64,000 bases of DNA from Eupeodes corollae (lineage: Eukaryota; Arthropoda; Insecta; Diptera; Syrphidae): contig NC_079147.1 in the NCBI RefSeq assembly GCF_945859685.1, positions 301,876,485 through 301,940,484 of the forward strand, read 5' to 3'. This document shows, one piece after another, positions 33,100-42,980 of this stretch (positions within the stretch are counted from its first letter, which is position 1; the number at the start of each line of letters is the position of its first letter). A model generated the notes under the pieces. That model ran no database searches, was not told the origin of the DNA, and worked only from the letters and a program-made list of their open reading frames with translations. The translations under genes were made by a program, and so were the position numbers.

Positions 33100-34460
33100 G
33101 AAAAATGTTTGGAATTTCATAATATTCACAATATTTTATATCGATCGTATAATTTTGAGATTCGAAATGCAACTTTTTCAATTTTTGCTTCTTGGGAATA
33201 ATGCCAGGGATGATTGAGCATCATTTTGCATAGTTTGCAGCCTTTTAATATGACTTTTAGCACATGTTCCCCATACAGGGGAACCATATAGCATTATACT
33301 TTGAAATATTACTTTGTATAATAACAATTTTTTTTCAACACTCAATTTTGATCTACGATTTATAAATGGATATAGAGTTTTTATCGCCATATTAAGTTTA
33401 TTTACTGTTTCTTGAATATGCAAACTAAATGTCAACGTTTTGTCCAGGTGCACCCCAAGATACTTAGCACTCGATTTCCATTCAACTGAAGCCTATTGCT
33501 TGGAAGGAAAAAGGCTTTTTTTTCTAGTGAAAAAGAGGGCCTGTGTCTTGGAAGCGTTTAATTTTATTTTCCAATCATTGCAATATGAATTCACTGGGAA
33601 CAAAGCAGATTGCAGATTTGTTTCGATTAAGGAACCAATTGTATCTGTTGCATAAATGCAGGTATCATCCGCGAAAATTGCAGTTTTACAGTTATGGGGT
33701 TTCGGAAAATCATGTGTGTATATAATATACAATAAAGGCCCAAGAACGGATCCTTGAGGAACACCTGAAACAATTTCAATTACATCGGAATACCAATTAT
33801 TAACGGAGACTTTGAAAGTGCGTTTTGTAAGGAAGGATACAATCATTTTTACAAGATAGATTGGAAAATTTAAAACAAGAAGTTTGCGAATGAGTCCCTC
33901 GTGCCACACGGAGTCAAATGCTTTTCCAACATCAAGAAAGACTATTCCCGTACTTTTTCCTATAGTAAGGTTGTGTTTAATATCTTTCGTTATTCTGTCA
34001 ACCTGTTGCACAGTACTGTGATGTCTCCTAAAACCAAACTGTTCCTGTGGCAGGATATCAAACTATTCCACATGTTGTAATAGTTTGCTTTTTATTAATT
34101 TTTCCAATCACTTACTTAAAGAGCTTAATAAAATAATTGGCCTGTAGCTAGAAGGCAGGCAAGTATTTTTGCCCGGCTTAAAGATTGGGATAACTTTTGA
34201 CGTTTTCCAAGTATTTGGAAAGTATCCTATTTTGAAACATGCATTGAAAAGCACAGTTAAAAATTGTATACCTTTTTTAGGAAGATTTTTTAGAAATAAA
34301 TTTTTTAACCCATCAAATCCTGGTGATTTGGTATTTTTAAGACTTCGTAATATATCTTTTAAATCATCAGTGGATATAATATCATCAGTTAAATCAAAAG
34401 TACTAGTGTTAAGCCTTTGTATTGATTGCGAAACGTTGTTTTCAATATACATAACTGTTT
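33100..34460 (-). pseudogene. Jockey-like reverse transcriptase, broken
   Basis: Fingers are in one frame (34108-34452: KNTKSPGFDGLKNLFLKN, WKTSKVIPIFKPGK, SSYRPIILLSSLSK). The palm is in a second (33493-34011: STGIVFLDVGKAFDSVWHEG, VSGVPQGSVLGPLLYIIYTH, and FADD in AIFADDTCIYA). The thumb and end are in a third (33178-33453: MHLDKTLTFSLHI, LYGSPVWGTCAKSH), continuing in a fourth with NHPWHYSQEAKI to about 33100. All catalytic residues are present, but at least three frame changes break the protein. Confidence 0.83.
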
Positions 34461-34698
34461 ATAGTTAAATTGCTTGCAACTAAATGGTAAGCACAGAATT
34501 CAGTTGCTAAAGCACCTGCTTTTTCTTCGTTTGAAAGCAATACTGTATTACCTATCTTAAATGATGGAATGTGAAATTCTTTCTTCTTAACAACTTTTAT
34601 AATATTCCGAAAGGGTTTACTCCCTTTATTAAGCTAATGGTTCCAAAATTGATTTCGGAAATCGGCAAGCAATATTTTTATACTTTCGTTTAAGGTTT

Positions 34699-35421
34699 TT
34701 ATTTCAGAAACGTAAAATTGATATTTCTAATTTTTATGGTTTCTACTATTTTAGGTGGTAATGCGTTACCATTGTTCCGGAGATTAATTTTTTTTGGAAC
34801 AGATTGCTCAAAGCTTTCAAGTACAGAGTTCGTGAAAGCACTCACAGACTCATCAATTTGAACAAAATGTATATTATTAGAATTAATGACGGGTATATCT
34901 CTTAGTTTTTGTCGCAAAATGCTTTTAAATCTGTTCCTATTTATGTTTTTAAAGTCATAGACAATATTACATGTCTCTACAGGGGTAGAATTTATTCCTA
35001 TAAGAACTGGCAAGTGATTTGAACTAATATCATTTACAACGTTGGGTTGGGTAAAAAGCTCGGGCGTGTTAGTTAGGAATAAATCCAGAGTGGAGGGATT
35101 AGTTCGATTATTCGGGGGAATGCAGGTGGGGTAAGGTGGGTATATAATGTTAAACGGATGCCTTAAGTTCAAATCTGACAATATATTGCCCCAAGCATTT
35201 GCCCTACTACAACCCTTATTCCTATGTCTACAGTTGAAATCTCCACCAATAAGAAAAATATCATTTATCGTTATAAATTTACGGAGATCATTTTTAAAAT
35301 CATACCTTTTGCTTTGCGAAGAAGAGCGACCGGGAAAATAAGTTGAATAAATTTTAATTTCTTTTATTATTTTGAAGAAATGTTTTGCTTCGTTTGACAT
35401 GATTTTATGTTTTCTCAACAT
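34699..35421 (-). pseudogene. Jockey-like endonuclease
   Basis: A 240-codon frame covering the second half of the apurinic-type endonuclease and the linker to the polymerase. GGDFNCRHRNKGCSRANAWG (near 35210-35270) carries the central aspartate/asparagine, and STLDLFLTN the next block. The final SDH motif reads SNHLPVLIG, so the catalytic aspartate-histidine pair is damaged. The N-terminal third, with the metal-binding asparagine and glutamate, is missing. Confidence 0.8.
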
Positions 35422-35479
35422 GGATTTTTACCTCGCAGTTCAACTTGTACTAATAAAGCCCTTTTTTTTAACCTTATTA

Positions 35480-36410
35480 TAATTAATATTGAAATCAAGT
35501 GGATCTTGTCCATGTATATTTTGCAAAAGCATTTGACAGAAAAAATCATAAAATTAAGATTCAAAAACTAAATAGAGTAGGAGTTCATTCCAAAATGTTT
35601 GACGTATTAAGTTCATATCAACTTAATGTATTGAAGTTTACTCAAAAGTTTGTAAATCCATAAGAGTTACATCTGGAGTTTCTAAAGGAAGACAACTTGG
35701 TCCTTTTCTTTTTCTTAAATCTATTAATGTTTTACTAAATGCTTTTTCTAATTCATTATTTCTTATGTTTGCAGTTGATCTTAAAATATTTTCTTTGGAT
35801 TATTTTCTGTTACATTTCAGAATCGTGCAATAAAAACAAACTGCTTTTAACTATTTTAAAACGTCAAATGTTTTTGTCTAAGTACTTTATTGATAAAATT
35901 GTTCTAGAAAGAATTTGTATTTAGAGAGATCTTAGAGTTGTTTTTGATTCTTATTCAAGGTTTAATAATTTTTTCATCGATTTTATAGTAAGTAAAGCTT
36001 ATTCAATGTAAGGAATTGTAATTCGTCACTTGAAGAGTTCAAAAGATCTGTACACACTAAAAGCATGGTAAGTTGCTTATGTTAGATCAGTTTTTGATTA
36101 TTGTTTAAGAATTAAGAAATCCCAAAGATTTGTTTGCAAATTTACTTTCGATTATTTTTATAAGGGATGTACTAATAACCATTAATAGTTTTTTGTTCCT
36201 AAATTGTATTAACATATATGTTTCAATCGTGTCCTTTTAAATAGAAATATATTTTATGAAGAAAATTATAGATCTTATTACACGTTAAATGAACTTATGA
36301 ACGGCTGTGTGAGAGAAATAAATGTTATTTTTATTGATTTTGATTTTAACTATCCATATACCAGAGGTATTTTTAAAAGTATGATACTTGTTATTATTTA
36401 ACTCAAATCA
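35480..36410 (+). pseudogene. LINE reverse transcriptase relic
   Basis: Plus-strand translation in alternating frames gives VYFAKAFDRKNHKI near 35515, RVGVHSKMFDVLSSY near 35575, LGPFLFL near 35697, NAFSNSLFLMFA followed by VDLKIFSLD near 35740-35800 (the catalytic ADD reads AVD), DLRVVFDS near 35930 and YVRSVFDYC near 36080. The order is that of a CR1/Jockey-type polymerase from the palm to the end. It is old: nearly every block is in another frame. It runs back to back with the Jockey-like LINE on its left. Confidence 0.65.
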
Positions 36411-39400
36411 AATCAAACAAAATTGACAAAATTGAAATTGAAATCGCATCTTAATATGTTATAATTATAAACTCTTATTTTGTAGCTCGAACGGTTTTCT
36501 GAAATTTTAAAGTTTTTTGTAAGATAGTTCACTAATCTGTTTTCAAAGTACCATTTTCCTATTTCTACTCTCCATTTTTTTATCTGGTTGTCGATTGAAC
36601 GGAGATTGATATAAAACTGGTCTCAAAATTAATCAATTTCCTTTTAACAGCTCTGAAAAAGCCTTGTCTTAATAATGTTTGTTATCTGTAACCAATTTTA
36701 GCATTATGAGAAAATGTTTAAAATTTAACTACTACTACGAAACTAAATCCTTATTAAAAAAAGTTAAAAGTTCTTCAGTGCACAGTTTCTTACAGCCAGT
36801 ATTGAAAATATCTGTCCCAAAATAACTCTAGCATTTTAATGCAATTTGTGTGGTAACTCTTGTTTCTCAAGCATTTGTTCACTTTCTATTTCTGAAAATT
36901 ATATTTTTTACAAAAATAATTTTGACTCCTGGATTGCAAGTTATTTTTACACTTTCTACAATCCTATTAGCCTCCTATTAGTAGAATGATTATTCTCACG
37001 CTTTAGTCAACTAAAATACCCAAGAGTATAGAGTTACTCAATGTCACATAACCAACAGATTAACAAACAAGTCACCACAAATCACATGTCCCATTTAGAA
37101 ATGTACAAATCACTTGCATCCTGTCAGTTGTTAAAGCCAAAAAAAGGACACACAAAATATATGTAAACTAATCGAACTGTCATGCTCCCCGTAATTAATT
37201 CTCAACAAATGGTCTGATGTCGCAGTTGCTCGAAAAAGTTAAAAAAATAAGAAACATGCAACCCATCAATTCGAGAGGGAAGTCGCATGATAATTTGTTT
37301 TTTATGTTCTCTGATGGATGCTCCTTACATTTTTCTTCATGTTCATACACATACATACATATGGTACACCAGCTTATATGATGATTGAATGACAACTGAG
37401 AAGTGAATATTCACATGCAGCCGCCGGAAATTTCAATTTTCTACCGCGTGTCACGCTATAAGGATTACAAAAATGATAAATTCCTCAGATTCAGAAGATC
37501 AGAGTCCCATCAGATATATAAAGATGCCTTGATGTCCTGATGCCAATTGTACAAGGATACATCTTTTCTATAGAGATACCCACTAAATAAATCAAAACAC
37601 AAATGACAGAGCTCGCGTGTTTTTCTGTATACAACAAGTTAAACGAAAAATGTCAAACTTTTTGATTGACAAATCACCATTACCACACCGCATCCATTTG
37701 TATTTGTCATATACAAGCGAGAGTACGGTCAAAAAACAGAACCCAAAAACAGCAACAACAACAAAAAACTGAATAACGAAATATCCCGGCGACGATACAC
37801 CAAACACGAGTATAACCTTGACAATAAAGTCTCACACAAAAACGCAATTATCCTGTCGAATTTGATTCAAATATCAAGGTGTTTGCAATCAAATTTTGAA
37901 CAAAACCAAAAAGAAGAAGAAGAACAAAATAAAAACACCAAAACCATCCTGAGAAAGATATCAAAAGCAGAAAATGTCGCATGTCCTCAGGGAGTCCTTA
38001 TTGAAATTGAATGACTTGTATTTTATTTCACTTTTCTGAACCATTTCACATTTACAATGCCAAAGAAGATTCAATTCGATTCGATATGAATTGTATATTC
38101 TACCTAAATACGTATATATCGATTTCAATAAGGACCTTTACTAACAACAACGAAATAAAATCGAAAAATAATATTTTTTTTCAATCTCATAGTCCTTTTG
38201 ATGTCCCCAGAGGATTATATCGAAAAAAAAACAAAAAAAAAGTCAAAAATTGCATTCCCAAAGTCAAAAAACAAAACGAACGACCAAAGACCGATCGGGC
38301 CAACAAAAACCATCAGTGACACCTTTGGTACAAATTGAAATAAATCTCAATCTCAATCCTCATACTGTGGCAATTAATTCACTGACAAGGGTGGACCACA
38401 CCTTTTCGTCGGGAACAAAATAAATAAACACAAACAAAAAGGAAGAGTACGTAGGTAGGAACACGGTATCCTTGTAAGAAAAAATTCCCTTTCCCATGAG
38501 GAATAAATTTTCAATTACTTCCGAATTAGATTCAGGCCAAGTAGTTGCGGGTATTTCCGTTTTAAATAATTCTTCTTGATTTGTGTCTGAGCTAAGAATG
38601 TGTGTGTTTTGTTTGTCCTTATGGAATATGTCCTTTTCCTGGGTGCCACAGAACAGAACCACTTCTTTTTATTGCTGGTGTATGCGAGTTTAGAGGTTTG
38701 GTATTCCCCAGATCCTCTCGGTTGTTGTATATTGCAGTATAAATATCCTTCCCGACGAAAAAACAAGAAAAAAATAAGAAAACGAAAAAATAAACGAAAT
38801 CCATAAGAAATGAAATTGAAATCCTTACATCCTTTGAGATTCCACTTTCGTTACTTTCCTTTTTAATATAATATCCTTTTCTTTGGCCAAAAGGTAAATA
38901 TTTGATTTTGTGTTTTTTCGAATTACTTTTTATTCCTGTTTGTGCTGTGTTGTTGTTGTTGTTGGATTTTTATTCTTCTTGGATGAGAAATCCTGATTGA
39001 TGTAGTCACCCTTGATGGAGAAAATTGAATTCATATGCCAACAATGTCCATGTCCTTATAATATTGTACTTTCTTCTCCAGACTTGAGAACATTTTTATA
39101 CTCATGGTAGGAATGTGACAAGGGTGACCACCACGATGTGGATAGGGACACACTATACACTATAGTGTCATCCTATGAGGTGCAGGATATGACGAAGAAT
39201 TGCATCACTAAGAATTGATTATTATTCCTTCCGGGTGTATCTATAAAGTCATAGACGCACATAAAAGAGTCGAAAAGTGGTTACCATTCATGAAATGTGA
39301 CATATTATTTATTTTGACCATTGAAATGCCATCCTGTTGTGAGTAGTTGTGTCTTGTGTGGCAATAAAATCTTGACAAATTGAACGTCAGGATGTATAGA

Positions 39401-39984
39401 AAAATAAGGACCACCTGCATTTTCCGTACCTATACTAATATGTCAATAAATTACGTTGAATGGTTTATTTGTCTCTATTTTTTGGTAGTTCGATGAAGTC
39501 GTTTAGAATTTTAACAATGCAAAAGGCCAAAAATCGGATATCCTGATGAAGGTGTTCAAAAACAAATTGAAACATTCAAGTAGCCACAATGCGAGGACCA
39601 CACAAGGATGGGAGCTGTGAAGACATAAGAAATGCTTATAATTGTTTAATAGAAGAATAAACAGTCATAATCAGTGCTTTTAAAGGCCAATAGTAAAAAT
39701 TAGGCTCATTGAAAACATTTTATGAGAGATACAAAATTTATAATTTATTTTAGAATAGCATCCTTGAAAATCCTATAAATTAAGGATAAGTGAAAATTTG
39801 TTTAAATACTGATTTTTGTATTTTCTGAAATTGAAGAGCGAAAATAATCATTTTATTTAAAAATAGAGTGATCTAAATTTCTCTTGCATTTCAAAGCTTC
39901 AAAAAACATAAAAGTCACGGTTCTTTATTTAAAGATTCATTTTCACAACTGTTAATATTATTAAATTTCTTAAAAACAATAATA
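36411..39984. other. Non-coding AT-rich stretch, AGGAC/GTCCT words frequent
   Basis: No transposon protein or host gene is recognisable; frames up to about 100 codons are low-complexity and mirrored on the other strand. Between 37100 and 39700 I count about 11 AGGAC/GTCCT words, against about three expected from base composition, so this block resembles 3955-6120. GTT repeats occur near 38945-38965. Confidence 0.5.
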
Positions 39985-40099
39985 TGCCAAACACCCAGTG
40001 TGAGCATTAGAAAAAGAGGGAAGGGTTGGATATGGTGTCAGTATGCATTGATTTCAAATTCTTGAAAATTTTTAATGATAGGGGAAGATGGAACGTTGC

Positions 40100-41290
40100 A
40101 AGGCATTCCACATTCGCGTTGTACGGCTAACAAATGAATCTCTGTACCTCATATTACGGCCGAAGCTGGGTTCAAGGGCATTTCGGTTAGATTGTTTAAG
40201 AGGAGGAATGCAACTGGTTATTTCTCTAGAAAATAGTCTGTTAAAATAACGTGAGACAAGAAACTTTTCAGGAATTTTTAAGAGACGTAATTGAGTTTAT
40301 GATGTTAAAGTCAACAGTCATTTTAAAAACTATTCTTTGAATACTGTCGAAGTAAGTTCCTGAAGCACCAGCACAGAGATGGTAGTTATATTCAAGATTC
40401 GAACGTATATAGGTTTTATAAATTGTAGCCTCAACAAACCTAGACATCTGGCGGCATTCTTGGCGACAACGTTCCAAAAGAGGTGGTTGTTTGAAGTATG
40501 TGGTTGCACATACCGAAGATATCGAGATTTTCAGTTTCGTTGATGCAAGTGCCACTTAAACATAGTAGCATCTTGCTTTAACGATACAAGGCAGCATTGG
40601 GGTTTTCCGCGGTTTCTTATTTCCCATGTAATGAGCTTAATAAATGTTTTCCTTGCAATTCCAAATCCGAAGAAGTGCGAAGATGAATATGAAAAGCTAA
40701 GAGGCTATCGTCAGCGAAACAATTAATTGGATTAGAAGTTGCAGACAGGAGATCATCTGTAAAAATGTGAAAATGGGTAGGAGACAAAACAGAGCCCAGT
40801 GGCACTCCAGCATTTATATTATGGGTATCCAAAGCAACTTGTATTGAATGGTTCGAAAGAAAACTTCTAATCGTCGATACCAAAAGCATGCATTTTCGAT
40901 ACGAGAACTTGATGCCAAATTTTATCAAATGTCTTTGAAACATCAAGTACAATAGTTTTACTTTCTTCAGTGTTAAGGTTTACTCCAATGTTCGGTGAAA
41001 TGAACCATGAGATACCCAGTGGACCTATTGCTATGAAGGCATTAAGTAGCTTTCGTTCCTCAAGATTTTTAAAAAGCTGATAAGTTATCAGCGTTTAAAT
41101 GCCTTTAAAAAGAATTGACGTTAGTTATTTCGGTCGTTAATTCAAGGAAGATTCGCCTTTTTTTGGGATTTGCTGAACAAATTTTGTTGAACGATCCCAA
41201 AAGATGAGAAGAAAAGGATAGATGGAAAAGCTTACGTAGTGGGTTTGTTAGAGTGGAAAAACACTTTTTCAGAATAATAGCGGGGATACC
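40100..41290 (-). pseudogene. CR1-like reverse transcriptase, broken
   Basis: In minus-strand order: DGIPAIILKKCFSTL near 41250-41290, a broken YRP region, IVLDVSK-type sequence near 40945, SFLSNHSIQVALDTHN near 40820-40870, AGVPLGSVLSPTHFHIFTD near 40760-40815 and the catalytic FADD in INCFADDSLLAF near 40700. The end is visible as YIRSNLEYNYHLCAGAS near 40360-40410 and RTTRMWNAL near 40110. Stops and frame changes separate the blocks. Confidence 0.75.
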
Positions 41291-41297
41291 ATCTGGA
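41286..41297. repeat. Target-site duplication (left) of RTE copy D
   Basis: ATACCATCTGGA here is repeated as ATACCATTTGGA at 42691-42702, at the points where the CR1-like LINE stops and resumes. One mismatch in twelve is consistent with an insertion that has aged a little. Confidence 0.85.
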
Positions 41298-42690
41298 TGT
41301 TCAAATGGTAGACATGTGCATTCAAGAGGACACAAGCGTCCACAGGTTTTTCTCAAAACCCACCTCTGTCTATGAACTCCTACTCTCACCTCCCCGCGGT
41401 GTACATCGGGTGCCTAGTACCTCAACTGGAGATTGGGTTTCAACCCCAGTGGAAAGTTGTTGGGAAACGAGAAAGGTGTGGAGAGGTGTTTCCACTAAGG
41501 CACCTCTCCTTATCCAGGCGGCAGCGGACGAATTCTCGAGATGGAATCAACGCTGGCGTCTACAGTACCAGTAAGGTTGAACTACTTAGTGATCTGGACG
41601 TCCAGGTTGGGGGTTGTGCCGTTGGGGTGACTTCCTGGCCACGCAAAAAATACCTTTAGTTGCGAAGCACCAACAAGCCTCGGATACGGACGGATTCACT
41701 GTTGACAACCCACGCAAACGAAATAACTCCGTCCACTATCGACCAAAAATTCACACTACGGCAGATCTTGGAAAAAAGCCAAGAGCTTCAAATCGATGCC
41801 CACCATCTCTTTATCGATTTTAAAGCCACGTATGACAGCATCTATAGATAGGAGCTCTACAGAGCTATGTCTAGTTTTGGCATCCCTGTCAAACTTAATG
41901 AAGAATGACGATGGAGAATGCACGCTGCTCTATCAAGGTCGGAAATGATCTCACCGATACATTTGATGTCAAAAAAAGGTTTTAGACAAGGCGATGCACT
42001 GTCATGCGACTTCTTCAACATCGTTCTGGAAAGAATTGTGCAAAACTTAAATGTCAACACTAGAGGCACAATCTTCCAAAGGCCCATCCAATTACTCGGA
42101 TACGCAGATGATATTGCCATAATTAGAAGATCAAAGCGTAGTGTTGGTGGAGCGTTCTTGAGTATTGCGACGGAAGCGAAGAAGATGGGTTAAGTGGTCA
42201 ATGAGGGCAAGACCAAGTATATGCTGTCATCAAAAAAGGACATTGAATTTTAATGTCGCTGAGGCCTGGACCCTGTCAAAGAAAGATGAGAGCGTCTAAG
42301 TATGCCTCGATAGAAAAATTCTTCGGGTGATTTTTGGTCCCGTACGCGTAGATGGAGAATGGATTAAAAGATATAACGACGAACTGTACGGGCTGTACAG
42401 TGACACTGACCTAGTTAGCAGAATTAAAGTACAACGGCTTAGATGGCCAGGTCATGTAGAACGGATGGACATCAACGCTCCAGCCCGGAAGGTCTTAGAA
42501 TCCAATCCCGAGGGACGGCGCAGTAGAGGAAGACCGCGACTCAGGTGGAGCACGCAGGTGGAAGAGGACCTCAACCAACTTGGCATGCGAAACTGGAGAC
42601 AGCTAGCTAGGGACCGAGCTGGCTAGAGACGCATGTTGGTTGAGACCCAGGTCCGCCCCGGACTATAGCGCCACTTTAAGTAAGTAAGTA
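41298..42690 (+). mobile_element. RTE-type retrotransposon, copy D, internally deleted
   Basis: A 1.39-kb copy with both ends present: a 5' region of about 400 bases similar to the start of copy A, and a (TAAG)n tail at 42678-42690, flanked by a 12-base target duplication. The whole endonuclease and part of the fingers (about 1.58 kb, corresponding to about 430-2007 of copy A) is missing, joining the 5' leader directly to the palm. It also lacks the same 234-base thumb segment as copy A. It therefore could only have moved with proteins supplied by another element. Confidence 0.9.
41728..42640 (+). pseudogene. RTE reverse transcriptase remnant, copy D
   Basis: After the deletion junction near 41728 the translation resumes at STIDQKFTLRQILEKSQELQ. 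The palm is in two frames, with FRQGDALSCDFFNIVLERI near 41980 and an intact YADD near 42102 (LGYADDIAIIRRS). Beyond a stop at about 42193 the thumb deletion follows, then the C-terminal domain in an open frame of 99 codons (42327-42626: RLRWPGHVERMDINAPARKV, GRPRLRWSTQVEEDL). The protein lacks the endonuclease and is interrupted by stops. Confidence 0.85.
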
Positions 42691-42702
42691 ATACCATTTG
42701 GA
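42691..42702. repeat. Target-site duplication (right) of RTE copy D
   Basis: ATACCATTTGGA, eleven of twelve bases identical to 41286-41297, directly after the (TAAG)n tail. Confidence 0.85.
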
Positions 42703-42980
42703 CCTCCGGATTAATGAATGTTCAGATCTTTAAAGAATCTTGTGAAAAAAAATTGATACCATAGAATTAACACGTTCAAGAACTGGGGGAGCCATGACAC
42801 TATCAGCAAAGTTAAGAAAAATATCTAGAAAATTCGAATTTTTGATTCATTGCCAGTTTGTGTGGGACGATTGTTGTTTTTTGGTCTAAAGAACAATTTA
42901 AAAAAGTTCCTAACGCAAATTTAAACCCAATGGTTTAGGCTGTAGCCTGTCGGGTCATAAAGGCGGGATGCATGGACCTA
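42691..42980 (-). mobile_element. CR1-like LINE, continuation beyond RTE copy D
   Basis: The minus-strand translation FLDIFLNFADSVMAPPVLE near 42790-42850 and the SGGPNG-like reading that would lead into DGIPAIILKK on the other side of copy D show this is the linker and start of the fingers of the same CR1-like polymerase. The 5' limit near 42980 is approximate. Confidence 0.6.

Larger units (their letters stand above)
33050..35430 (-). mobile_element. Jockey-like non-LTR retrotransposon, 5'-truncated
   Basis: Minus-strand LINE with endonuclease and reverse transcriptase but no RNase H, and no ORF1 in the window. The 5' end is cut within the endonuclease near 35430 and the 3' end fades near 33050. 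The motif set (FLDVGKAFDSVWHEGL, GVPQGSVLGPLLYIIYT, FADDT) fits the Jockey clade. Confidence 0.8.
39985..41297 (-). mobile_element. CR1-like LINE, 3' part
   Basis: Minus-strand LINE running from the reverse transcriptase fingers at 41297 to its 3' end at about 39985. At 41297 it is interrupted by RTE copy D and resumes at 42691. Family identity is shared with the fragments at 51600-51960 and 56635-57180, which carry the same words (ATSNPI/ATSYRI before FADDS, and RTTRMWNAL). Confidence 0.75.

Noticed and set aside
38011..38806. Several 60-100 codon frames on both strands
   Set aside because: Low-complexity, lysine/asparagine-rich products of AT-rich DNA, mirrored on the opposite strand.
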